A stretch of 64,000 nt of DNA, taken from Woeseiaceae bacterium (GTDB lineage: Bacteria; Pseudomonadota; Gammaproteobacteria; Steroidobacterales; Woeseiaceae). The stretch spans positions 1 through 64,000 of the forward strand of contig JASJCH010000008.1 in assembly GCA_030066075.1 (NCBI GenBank), read 5' to 3'. Below the pieces are notes generated by a model. That model saw only the letters and a program-made list of their open reading frames with translations, had not been told where the DNA came from and did not search any database. Position 1 is the stretch's first letter. Each line of letters opens with the position of its first letter. Of this stretch, positions 1 to 7,087 are shown piece after piece. The position numbers and the translations under genes were made by a program.

Positions 1-410
1 AGGCGATCAGCGCGATCGAGAACCAGAAAGGGGCGCCGGCGGAATCGGCGGAGGTCGCCGAACGGCTGGGCATCGGTATCGACGAGTACCACCGAATACT
101 CGCCGACAGCGCCGGTAGCCGCCTGTTCAGCCTGGAGGAGACGGAGAGCGAGCCGTCTGCCCTCAGGTCGCCGCCGAGGTCAAAGCTCGCAACGCCCGAA
201 CAGGAGCTTGACAAGGACCAGTTCCGGACGCGGTTGGCGGCGGCTATCGACAGCCTGCCGGAGCGGGAACGCCTGGTGCTGTCTCTTTACTACGAGAAAG
301 AACTGAACCTGAAGGAAATCGGCCGAGTCCTCGATGTTACCGAATCGAGGATCTGCCAGATTCACGGGCAAGCCGTCGTGCGCCTGCGCGGCGTCCTGGC
401 GGAAAGCTGA
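1..410 (+). CDS. fliA: RNA polymerase sigma factor FliA (sigma-28), 3' part
   Basis: Partial gene; the 5' end lies outside the window and about 135 codons are visible, reading from base 3. FliA directs RNA polymerase to late flagellar, stator and chemotaxis promoters. The visible part covers sigma region 3 and region 4, including LPERERLVLSLYYEKELNLK and the helix-turn-helix ending in ESRICQIHGQAV, which is typical of FliA. The stop TGA overlaps the next ATG, but the following gene more likely starts at 425 behind a GGAGG. Its presence matters because five sigma-28-like promoters are found downstream in this window. Identification rests on the region 4 sequence, which I recognise. Confidence 0.93.
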   Translation, partial: AISAIENQKGAPAESAEVAERLGIGIDEYHRILADSAGSRLFSLEETESEPSALRSPPRSKLATPEQELDKDQFRTRLAAAIDSLPERERLVLSLYYEKELNLKEIGRVLDVTESRICQIHGQAVVRLRGVLAES

Positions 411-424
411 TGGAGGATTTCGAT

Positions 425-598
425 ATGGCTAATTTCGTTTCGGGCATCAAGCAAATCGGGCCGTCATACCCGATCAAGCCTGCGCACCCGGTTCGCAAGG
501 AAAAGAAACCGGAACAGCGCAAACAGAAACGTGAAGAACCGCCAAAGGATGACGGCGACAATGACGACCAGACCACACATATAGACGAGCACGCGTAA
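425..598 (+). CDS. small basic hypothetical protein following fliA
   Basis: 57-residue ORF. I prefer ATG 425 to ATG 410 because GGAGG lies 8 bases upstream of 425, while ATG 410 overlaps the fliA stop without a ribosome binding site. The protein is hydrophilic: a short N-terminal IKQIGPSYPIKP segment, a Lys/Arg-rich centre and an acidic Asp-rich end. There is no membrane segment or signal peptide. It sits between fliA and a DUF2802 gene in one apparent operon, so a motility-related accessory role is possible. I do not recognise the family. Short proteins with similar N-termini occur next to flagellar genes, but I cannot confirm homology here. Confidence 0.6.
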   Translation: MANFVSGIKQIGPSYPIKPAHPVRKEKKPEQRKQKREEPPKDDGDNDDQTTHIDEHA

Positions 599-1023
599 TG
601 AACATCTCGACCACATTGACGACACACCTGCTCCTGATTGCGAATGCTGCCATGCTGGCTGCGGCGGCTATCGCCATCATTCGATTTCGCCAGCAGGCGA
701 GACGCTTCGAGAAATTCTGGGAAAGTCCGGTTGGGGCCGCCATGGCGGAGACCGAGGCGCTCAAAGCGCAGAGCGAATCGGCGCCGGATCCGGAGCTCTC
801 CAAGAAGGTCTCCGAGTTGCAAAGCATCGTCTGGACGTTGGCCCGGAAAGAACCGGCCACCGACAACGCCACAGCGAAGCGCCTGCCGATTGAAAACGCG
901 GTGCGCATGGCCAAGCACGGAGCCTCGATAGGCGAGCTGATCCGGAGCTGCGGATTGACGATCGGTGAAGCGCAGCTCATGCGCAAGCTGCATGGCAAGA
1001 ACTCTGCACGGACAGTCAACTAA
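598..1023 (+). CDS. DUF2802 domain protein
   Basis: 141 residues. One N-terminal membrane helix (about residues 8-28, LLLIANAAMLAAAAIAIIRF) is followed by a short coiled, charged region and a C-terminal DUF2802-like segment (about 95-135: IENAVRMAKHGASIGELIRSCGL). DUF2802 proteins are commonly encoded at the end of flagellar and chemotaxis clusters in gammaproteobacteria; their function is unknown. The start codon overlaps the stop of the preceding small ORF, indicating translational coupling. The gene belongs to the fliA-to-HDOD transcription unit. Confidence 0.72.
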   Translation: MNISTTLTTHLLLIANAAMLAAAAIAIIRFRQQARRFEKFWESPVGAAMAETEALKAQSESAPDPELSKKVSELQSIVWTLARKEPATDNATAKRLPIENAVRMAKHGASIGELIRSCGLTIGEAQLMRKLHGKNSARTVN

Positions 1024-1038
1024 AAAAAGGAAATTGCG

Positions 1039-1881
1039 GTGGCCCAGAACAATGACGAATTCAGGTTTGTCAGCCTGCTCGCGCTCGAATTGGACAACGG
1101 CGATATTTCATTGCCCTCCCTGCCCGATGTGGTGCTGAAGATCCGCAAGCTGCTTGCGGACGAGAATACTGACTTCGAACGCCTCAGCCGGGCGATCAGC
1201 ATGGATCCGGTGCTCGTATCGAAACTGTTCATCCATGCCAACTCGGCTTTCTACAATCGTGCCAACGTAGAGATCGAGTCGCTGGAGGTTGCGATATCGC
1301 GCCTGGGCATCGAAGCAGTGCGCAATACCGCGATGTCGCTGGCGATGCAGCAACTGTATTCATCCGAGAAGCACAGCCATGCGGGCCAGTATCTGCGCGG
1401 CGTATGGGCCCGCGGCATGAAGTTGTCGAGCATGGCGTTCGCGGTGGCAGCGCGCGACCCGGGCCTCAACAATGAGACGGCGTTTCTGTGCGGGCTCCTC
1501 AACGAAGTCGGCAAGCTGTACATCATTACGAAGGCTGAGGAGTTTCCCGATCTGCTGGGCCGCAAGTCGTCCTTCAACCAGGTCCTCGAGAAATGGAATT
1601 CCCAGATCAGCAAGAGCATCATCGAGTCGTGGGGATTTCCGGAGGAGGTGGCGCAATCAGCCGATCCGGTGACCTACGTTGACGGGGATGTGGATACGCC
1701 GGCGACGTACGCGGACGTAATGGCGGTCGCAAGGGGGCTCGTCGATTTCGGCCAGGACGGATCGCTCGACTTCGAGGCGGACCCGTCCTGCAACAAACTG
1801 AAAATCACCAGTGACTCCGTCGCCGGCGTCATGGAGTCCTATCGGGATAAACTCCAGTCGATGCAGCAGTCATTGACCTGA
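1039..1881 (+). CDS. HDOD domain protein (copy 1)
   Basis: 280 residues, starting at GTG 1039 behind AAAGGAAA. The HDOD domain spans about residues 15-210. It has the family pattern LPSLPDVVLKIRKLL, DPVLVSKLF, and AFLCGLLNEVGKLY, where a normal HD phosphohydrolase would have catalytic His-Asp pairs. HDOD proteins are non-catalytic output or scaffold proteins, often linked to motility and c-di-GMP signalling. The gene ends the fliA transcription unit and converges on the pilZ gene with a 9-base gap. A clear full-length paralog of the same size is encoded at 18665-19507, next to the C-terminal fleQ fragment. Confidence 0.88.
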   Translation: MAQNNDEFRFVSLLALELDNGDISLPSLPDVVLKIRKLLADENTDFERLSRAISMDPVLVSKLFIHANSAFYNRANVEIESLEVAISRLGIEAVRNTAMSLAMQQLYSSEKHSHAGQYLRGVWARGMKLSSMAFAVAARDPGLNNETAFLCGLLNEVGKLYIITKAEEFPDLLGRKSSFNQVLEKWNSQISKSIIESWGFPEEVAQSADPVTYVDGDVDTPATYADVMAVARGLVDFGQDGSLDFEADPSCNKLKITSDSVAGVMESYRDKLQSMQQSLT

Positions 1882-1890
1882 CAGGACCGT

Positions 1891-2508
1891 CTAGTCGGCG
1901 ACCTTGTCCAACTGCAGGCGGCGCATCCGCAAGGTCTCGGATTCCAGGTTGAACATGTGCTGTATGAGCATTTCACGTTCACTCGGCATCATGCCGTGAA
2001 ACTCGACCGCGATTCCGACCTTGAAGGTATCGGGATCGTTGCCCGGTGGGGGCTCCGCATGACGCACCACGCGGCAGAACGTCTCGACGAGGCGCTTGTC
2101 GGAGGCAAGTAGCATCCGCAGGTGCAGCTTTGCGCCGACCTCAACCAGCTCCTTGCTCGGGAACACGATGCCATCGGCGCCAACATCGCATCGTACAAGT
2201 TGCTGCTGCGCCAGGTCAGCCTTGTTCTGCTGGACACCAGGCAAGGCATCGACCAGCAGATTGATCTTGTCGTTCAGGAGCGTGAAGCATTTCCCGACCG
2301 TATCGGACTCCGCGGTCATGCGGTACATCGTCTCGGATAGTCGCGCGTCAAGCTCCACGAGTCGGGCCCGCAGGTCATCATTCTCGCCGCGGCTGATCTT
2401 GCGGTGCGCAAGGCCCGATTCAAATTCCTTGTCTGTCAGGATGTCGTACTTGATGTATGCGGATTCGTTTACACGAAACGACCGCCTGTTTTCGTCGCCA
2501 TTGCTCAT
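1891..2508 (-). CDS. PilZ domain protein
   Basis: 205 residues. The N-terminus carries RRSFRVNESAYIKYDIL, which fits the RxxxR-type c-di-GMP binding start of PilZ domains. It is followed by a helical insertion (about 40-105) and a C-terminal beta-rich PilZ-like part (VGADGIVF, LHLRMLLAS, VGIAVEF). The second canonical motif D/NxSxxG is changed (CDVGADGI), so c-di-GMP binding should be tested. ATG 2508 overlaps the pomB stop (ATGA), so it is the third gene of the pomA-pomB-pilZ operon. Inference: a c-di-GMP-linked regulator of the stator, comparable in logic to YcgR or MotI. Confidence 0.75.
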   Translation of the reverse strand: MSNGDENRRSFRVNESAYIKYDILTDKEFESGLAHRKISRGENDDLRARLVELDARLSETMYRMTAESDTVGKCFTLLNDKINLLVDALPGVQQNKADLAQQQLVRCDVGADGIVFPSKELVEVGAKLHLRMLLASDKRLVETFCRVVRHAEPPPGNDPDTFKVGIAVEFHGMMPSEREMLIQHMFNLESETLRMRRLQLDKVAD

Positions 2509-3395
2509 GGTGTCGGTTCCTCGGTTGTTTCAGCTGACGCATCGGCGACGTCAGGCTGGGATGCGGCGCCCATAATGCTTGCGCTTCTGAGCTCGTCAAT
2601 TTCGGCGCCGCGGACAATACTCACGTCCACTCGACGGTTCTTGGCCCGGTCTTCCGGCGTGTCGTTGGACGCGCGAGGCCGGGTATCAGCGTGCCCCATG
2701 ATGGTCACCCGGGCAGCATCGATCGTCGATCGTTTGAGCAGCTCGTGTGTCACCGACACCGCCCTGGAGGAAGACAGCTCCCAGTTCGACCGGAATCGGG
2801 AATTGCTGATGGGCACGTTGTCGGTATGACCGGCCACGGTTACATCGCCGCTGTTGTCGTCAATCAGTTCGGCAATCTTGGCCAGCACCGGCACGAATTC
2901 GGGGCGGACGTCGGCGTAGCCCGAGTCGAACGACGCGTTTTCCATGATGTGAACGATGATCTTCATTCCCTCGGTCTGGATGGCGACGTCGCCCTTTTCC
3001 AGTTCCTCTTTCAGCGCCATCCTCAGTCGGCGCGCGTGCTCACGGGTTTCCTCGATCTCCTTGTACTCTCGCTCCAGCGCGTCAAGCGTGTTGCGATTCG
3101 AGTCGATCGTGAACTGCCGAACTTCGTTGAGCGCGGTCTGCTCGGGTTTGCCGGGGCTGAATTCCTGGGCGACCACGCTCGTTCCTTTGGGGATCGTGCG
3201 GACCTGGATCTCGGACTGCACGCCGAACGCTTCCTTCATCGAGCCGGACAGCTGCTTGAATTTCGCCACGTCCATCTCGGAGAAGGACAGCAGCAGCACG
3301 AAAAAGCACATCAGCAGCGTCATCAGGTCGGCGAAGGTCATTACCCACGCCGGGACTCCCTTCTTCTCCTGTTTTTGTGGCGCTCCGTCAGACAT
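2505..3395 (-). CDS. pomB: Flagellar stator protein PomB/MotB-type
   Basis: 296 residues. One N-terminal membrane helix carries the ion-binding Asp in TFADLMTLLMCFFVLLLSFS (about residue 22). A plug/linker region with IPKGTSVVAQEF follows, then a C-terminal OmpA-like peptidoglycan-binding domain (about 175-275, VAGHTDNVPI and ASNDTPEDRAKNRRVDVSI). The helix, including the LMCFFVLLLSFSEMD sequence, resembles Vibrio PomB more than proton-type MotB, so sodium coupling is likely. That is inferred from sequence and not proven. The gene is 20 bases downstream of pomA and overlaps pilZ. Confidence 0.9.
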   Translation of the reverse strand: MSDGAPQKQEKKGVPAWVMTFADLMTLLMCFFVLLLSFSEMDVAKFKQLSGSMKEAFGVQSEIQVRTIPKGTSVVAQEFSPGKPEQTALNEVRQFTIDSNRNTLDALEREYKEIEETREHARRLRMALKEELEKGDVAIQTEGMKIIVHIMENASFDSGYADVRPEFVPVLAKIAELIDDNSGDVTVAGHTDNVPISNSRFRSNWELSSSRAVSVTHELLKRSTIDAARVTIMGHADTRPRASNDTPEDRAKNRRVDVSIVRGAEIDELRSASIMGAASQPDVADASAETTEEPTP

Positions 3396-3415
3396 GGCGT
3401 TTCACCGGCAGTCGG

Positions 3416-4180
3416 TCAGCTTTCGATGTCGTCTTCACTGCGCTGCGAGCGCGGCAGATAGGCTTCGAGCATCGGTCCTATGACGCGTGGATTCTGCCCT
3501 GCCTGGATGCTCAGTAGCGCATCGATGATCAGCGACTTTGCCGTGTTCTCCTCGCGACTGCGAACCGCCAGTTTGTCGGCGATTGGCAGTGCAAACATGT
3601 TGGCGAGGATGGCGCCGTAGAGCGTCGTCAGCAGCGCAACCGCCATCGCGGGTCCGATCTGCTTGGGATCGTCCATGTTGGCGAGCATCTGCACCAGGCC
3701 GATCAGGGTGCCGATCATGCCCATGGCGGGCCCGACGTCGCCTATCGCTTTGAAAATATCCTGGCCGTCGTTGTGACGCGTGAGCGTCTGGTTCAGGTCC
3801 TTCTGCAGCATCGCGCGAACCGTTTCGGCCGGGTGCCCGTCGATCAGCAAGCCCAGCCCCGTCTTCATGAACGGGTCCGGAATCTCCGCGTCCTCCAGGG
3901 CAAGCAGTCCGCCCTGGCGTGCGGTCTTGGCCAGTTCGACGGACGTCGCGATCAGGTCTTCGGGCTTGCTGGGCTGATACAGGAATGCCTTGAGGGCGAT
4001 CGAGGCAGCACCGAGAAATTTGCCAAGGCTGAACTTGATCATCGTGACGAGCACGGTGCCGCCCAGCACGACCAGTAGTGAGGGGGTGTTGACGAATGTG
4101 CCGGCGGAACCGCCGAGTACGATCGACGTTAGTACGATCCCGAACGCGCCAATTAGCCCGATGAGTGTCGCCAGGTCCAA
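3416..4180 (-). CDS. pomA: Flagellar stator protein PomA/MotA-type
   Basis: 254 residues with four predicted membrane helices. The conserved cytoplasmic loop is followed by GDVGPAMGMIGTLIGLVQML and the MAVALLTTLYGAILANM helix of the MotA/PomA/ExbB family. The start is TTG 4180, reading MDLATLIGLIG as in PomA, with GGGAG 6 bases upstream. PomA and PomB form the A5B2 stator that couples ion flow to flagellar rotation. A near-perfect sigma-28 promoter lies about 50 bases upstream (4228-4254), matching the usual late-class control of stator genes. Confidence 0.93.
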   Translation of the reverse strand: MDLATLIGLIGAFGIVLTSIVLGGSAGTFVNTPSLLVVLGGTVLVTMIKFSLGKFLGAASIALKAFLYQPSKPEDLIATSVELAKTARQGGLLALEDAEIPDPFMKTGLGLLIDGHPAETVRAMLQKDLNQTLTRHNDGQDIFKAIGDVGPAMGMIGTLIGLVQMLANMDDPKQIGPAMAVALLTTLYGAILANMFALPIADKLAVRSREENTAKSLIIDALLSIQAGQNPRVIGPMLEAYLPRSQRSEDDIES

Positions 4181-4227
4181 ATCTGTCTCCCAATGCCAGC
4201 AAAAAGGCCCAACGAGCCTCTAATGTG

Positions 4228-4254
4228 TTATCGGCAGAAACGGCCCGGTCTTTA
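4228..4254 (-). promoter_or_regulatory. sigma-28 (FliA) promoter of pomA-pomB-pilZ
   Basis: Read on the minus strand: TAAAGACC, 11 bases, GCCGATAA. The -10 octamer is identical to the FliA consensus and the -35 core TAAAG is intact. It lies about 48 bases before the TTG start of pomA. Confidence 0.9.
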
Positions 4255-4315
4255 GCGTTTTGAGCCTATTTGGACGCTCCGATCCGGTCGATTCATGCGT
4301 GCCGGGGGATAGCCC

Positions 4316-5380
4316 TCAGTCGGCACATTCGGCGGCTTTCCGGTCATTGGCTTTGGCGGCGTAGAGCGCCTGGTCGGCCCGCTGGATGAACGACTTGGCG
4401 GTGTCTTCGTCCTTGATCTGCGTGTAGCCGACAGAACAGGAAATGTCGTTGGCGCCCTGGAGTTCGGGAATTTTCAGGTCGCTGACCAGTTTCAGGAAGC
4501 GATCGACGATCTTGGCGGCATGGGTGGCCGAGGTGTCGTTAAGCACGACTGCAAACTCGTCCCCGCCATAGCGCGCGACGACGTCACCCTTGCGAATGAA
4601 CGAGCGCTCGAGGCACTCGCCGATGGCGCGCAGGACGGCATCGCCCGCCGCGTGTCCATAGGTGTCGTTGACCTGCTTGAATTTGTCGACGTCGATCATG
4701 ATCAGGGTGACCGGCAGGTTCAGCATGAAGTGCAGATTCAGGCTTTGGTCCACTGCCGAATCGAACGCACCGCGGTTGTAGACATCGGTGAGAGGATCCC
4801 GTTTCATCTCCTCTTTCGCGGCAACCAGGTCCTGGCGCAGGCTCGCGAGCCGGTGCTGCAGTTCGCCGACCTGCTCTTCGTAGGCGCGCCGCTGTTCGCT
4901 GAAGGTCTCGTCAACCTTGCGGACTGTCTCCTCGAGCACGGCCTTGACGTTGCTCAGGTCGCCCTCATCGACTGCTGTTCGGACATGCTTAAGGCCTTTA
5001 TTGACCGTGTCCTCGGTGCTCTTGTCTCGGGGACCGATGCTGCGCAAACCGATAACGAGGTCTTCGACAATTTCCCGGTAGTTACCCAGCCGTTCCATGA
5101 CGAACGACTTTTCCGCACGTCTCCGGTCCGCGACGAACACTCGCACCTTGGACCATTGCCGCTGCCCGTCAACCGTCTGGTTGACTTCGAATTCGGGGAC
5201 CTCCGCACCGTTCTCTACGTGCCTCGCGAACTCCTCACAATTGCCGCGGAACTGGTCGTGTTCCGAATCTCCGCCGAGCGGGAACGACTGGTCGCCCAGG
5301 ACCCGAATGACGGATCCGAGCGTGTCGATCGCGCCGTCTTCCAGAGAACAGGGTGCGTTCTTGTTGGTGGCATTTCTCAC
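4316..5380 (-). CDS. GGDEF diguanylate cyclase
   Basis: 354 residues if started at GTG 5380, behind GGAG. The ORF track extends to 5551, but a sigma-28-like promoter at 5449-5475 lies inside that extension, so the longer starts are unlikely; ATG 5419 remains an alternative. The N-terminal half (about 1-190) is helical and includes a coiled coil (QRRAYEEQVGELQHRL). The C-terminal GGDEF domain (about 195-345) has DPLTDVYNRGAF, the active site RYGGDEF, and an intact RxxD inhibitory site (RKGD) five residues before GGDEF. It should therefore synthesise c-di-GMP with product feedback. It neighbours the stator operon and may supply the signal for PilZ or MshE. Confidence 0.9.
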   Translation of the reverse strand: MRNATNKNAPCSLEDGAIDTLGSVIRVLGDQSFPLGGDSEHDQFRGNCEEFARHVENGAEVPEFEVNQTVDGQRQWSKVRVFVADRRRAEKSFVMERLGNYREIVEDLVIGLRSIGPRDKSTEDTVNKGLKHVRTAVDEGDLSNVKAVLEETVRKVDETFSEQRRAYEEQVGELQHRLASLRQDLVAAKEEMKRDPLTDVYNRGAFDSAVDQSLNLHFMLNLPVTLIMIDVDKFKQVNDTYGHAAGDAVLRAIGECLERSFIRKGDVVARYGGDEFAVVLNDTSATHAAKIVDRFLKLVSDLKIPELQGANDISCSVGYTQIKDEDTAKSFIQRADQALYAAKANDRKAAECAD

Positions 5381-5448
5381 GGTATGTGGCTCTCCAGGAC
5401 ACGTTCTCAGCACCGTCATCCGGCTGCGGACGACGGTTGCCATACTAG

Positions 5449-5475
5449 TTATCGCCAGAAGACCGCAAATCTTGA
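5449..5475 (-). promoter_or_regulatory. sigma-28-like promoter of the diguanylate cyclase
   Basis: Minus strand: TCAAGATT, 11 bases, GGCGATAA. TCAAG is the -35 form usual in Pseudomonas FliA promoters; the -10 differs from GCCGATAA by one base. It lies 69 bases before GTG 5380 and rules out the upstream ORF starts. Confidence 0.62.
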
Positions 5476-5483
5476 GATTGAAG

Positions 5484-5512
5484 TCGAAAATGGGCATGGA
5501 AAACCATATAAT
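5484..5512 (+). promoter_or_regulatory. possible sigma-70 promoter for the fleQ N-terminal fragment
   Basis: TCGAAA, 17 bases, TATAAT on the plus strand. The -10 is a perfect match and the -35 is weak (4 of 6). It would give a leader of about 115 bases before ATG 5635. Confidence 0.45.
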
Positions 5513-5634
5513 AAGTCGTGGTATCTGCGTATGGTCTATATGGGTAAGCAAGCCTATTTTCGTGGCAGGAGTCGATCATTTATTGGGGATCCCGACCCAA
5601 TGCGCTCAAACCAACGGTGTGGCAGCCGAATCCC

Positions 5635-5904
5635 ATGAGTAGAGAGGAATTTGTAATCCTGGTAATTGGACGCTCGACGCAAGATGCTGAGAATCTGAAG
5701 CGCCTGATTGAATTTATGGATACGCCACGGGTCTGTGCCGCAAGGCTCAGCAACTGGCGCGAATCGCTTGACGGGCAGCGCCTGGAAGCGATGTTCGTTG
5801 GCCCGGACCTGACCAGCGACGAGGTCGATACGCTGGTTTCCGAGGTCGGCGAATACGACCCTAACGTGTCAATCGTTCTACCGGAAACACAGACCGCGAC
5901 CTGA
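5635..5904 (+). pseudogene. fleQ: FleQ N-terminal (receiver-like) domain, detached 5' fragment
   Basis: 89 residues from ATG 5635; GTG 5617 gives 95. I align it with the N-terminal domain of Pseudomonas FleQ. FVILVIGRSTQDAENLKRLI corresponds to the first strand and helix, EFMDTPRVCAARLSNWRES to NFLGEDQLTCNSEDWRE, and EVGEYDPNVSIVLPE to QLASWDEYLPILLI. It stops exactly where the linker to the AAA+ domain should begin, and that remainder is found at 19777 on the same strand. The two pieces together give about 463 residues, near the usual FleQ length of about 490. It may be a dead 5' fragment or an expressed stand-alone domain working in trans. Confidence 0.68.
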
Positions 5905-5941
5905 CCGACACCCTCGTCGGTACGCAATCATCAACCTGGTT

Positions 5942-6955
5942 TCAGTCCAACTGCTTGTTGCAGTGAGGGCACCTTGCGGCTGCTTCTTCCTGCTGCAGCG
6001 CGGCCTGCACCATGCCGGCGTCGAGGATCTGGCTCGCCGTGGTCCGGTCGAGGCCCAGGTCCTGGCGCAGTTCCTCGAGGTCGTACAGTTCGTCGTCGCT
6101 GAGGATGCCATCGTCCAAAGCCTCGCTGGCCTTGTCGGCGTAACGATCCATGCTGAGTTTCAGCTGGCGCGCGTATCCGGTGGCGAGAATACTGGTTGGC
6201 AGCGCGACCATGCCGATTCCGACGACGGCGATCAACGCGCCGAAAATCTTGCCACCGTTCGTGATCGGCGTAACGTCCCCATAGCCCACCGTCGTGAGCG
6301 TGGCGAATGCCCACCACATGGCTGCCGGAATGCTGCCGAAGTCTTGCGGCTGGGAGGCGCGCTCGAAGTGATACATGCCGGCCGCGGCGAACAGCATGAT
6401 TGTGACCAGAATCAGGAATGACGCGGCCAGCGCCCGGCCGTTTTCTTTCACCGCAATGATCAGCATGTTCAGCGTAGCGAAATATCGCGTCAGTTTGAGA
6501 ACCCGGATCAGGCGGATTGCGCGCAGGAGCCGCATGTCGGCGACGCCGGGCGCCACGAAGGCGCTCAGGTAAAACGGCAGGATTGCCAGCAGGTCGATAA
6601 TGGCGTGGAAGGAGAAGATAAAGCGAAACCTGCGTGTGAAGGCATTGCCTCCCGAGGTTTCGCGATCCTCAATGCAGCTCCAGACGCGCAGCAGGTACTC
6701 GACCGAGAACACCGCGATCACGAACACATCGAACCAGTAAATCGCATCGCCATACTGCTCCTCGACCGCCGGCATGGATTCCAGTACGACGGCGGCTACG
6801 CTGCAGATAATGAGCGCTATCAGCAATATGTCGACGACGCGACTCGCGGTGTCATCCGGCTGCGCGGTTTCCAGCAGCCGGAATACGGTCGCACGTGTGG
6901 TCGAGCTGCGTCTGTTGGCGCCTATTGCGCCGGGCTTTGAAATGTCGTCGAGCAT
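5942..6955 (-). CDS. Kv-type voltage-gated potassium channel
   Basis: 337 residues. Six membrane helices are expected. S4 is Arg-rich (LLRAIRLIRVLKLTRYF) and the pore has the potassium selectivity filter TVGYGD at about residue 228, followed by S6 (GALIAVVGIGMVALPTSILA). The cytoplasmic tail contains an acidic helical region (DDGILSDDELYDLEELRQDL) resembling SHOCT-type tails and ends in CPHCNKQLD, a single CxxC that could bind metal or sense redox. It is the first gene inside the segment that separates the fleQ halves. It is transcribed divergently from the pilus operon, apparently from its own sigma-28-like promoter. Confidence 0.88.
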   Translation of the reverse strand: MLDDISKPGAIGANRRSSTTRATVFRLLETAQPDDTASRVVDILLIALIICSVAAVVLESMPAVEEQYGDAIYWFDVFVIAVFSVEYLLRVWSCIEDRETSGGNAFTRRFRFIFSFHAIIDLLAILPFYLSAFVAPGVADMRLLRAIRLIRVLKLTRYFATLNMLIIAVKENGRALAASFLILVTIMLFAAAGMYHFERASQPQDFGSIPAAMWWAFATLTTVGYGDVTPITNGGKIFGALIAVVGIGMVALPTSILATGYARQLKLSMDRYADKASEALDDGILSDDELYDLEELRQDLGLDRTTASQILDAGMVQAALQQEEAAARCPHCNKQLD

Positions 6956-6984
6956 GTTCGCGATTTCCGTCTCCTACTCGTGCT

Positions 6985-7011
6985 GTAGCGGCGCTGCCGC
7001 GCATTTCTTTA
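6985..7011 (-). promoter_or_regulatory. sigma-28-like promoter of the potassium channel
   Basis: Minus strand: TAAAGAAA, 11 bases, GCCGCTAC. The -35 core and the spacing are exact; the -10 matches 6 of 8. It lies 29 bases before ATG 6955 and is back to back with the mshL promoter, with the two -35 elements 11 bases apart. Confidence 0.5.
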
Positions 7012-7022
7012 GGCCGCCCGGC

Positions 7023-7049
7023 TAAAGATTTCCGCGAAAATGGCGACAA
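7023..7049 (+). promoter_or_regulatory. sigma-28-like promoter of the MSHA-like pilus operon
   Basis: Plus strand: TAAAGATT, 11 bases, GGCGACAA. The -35 core and the spacing are exact; the -10 matches 6 of 8. It ends 38 bases before ATG 7088 of the secretin gene. Confidence 0.62.
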
Positions 7050-7087
7050 CCCGGAGGTAACAATTTCTCGGGAACAGGCAGTTGCGG

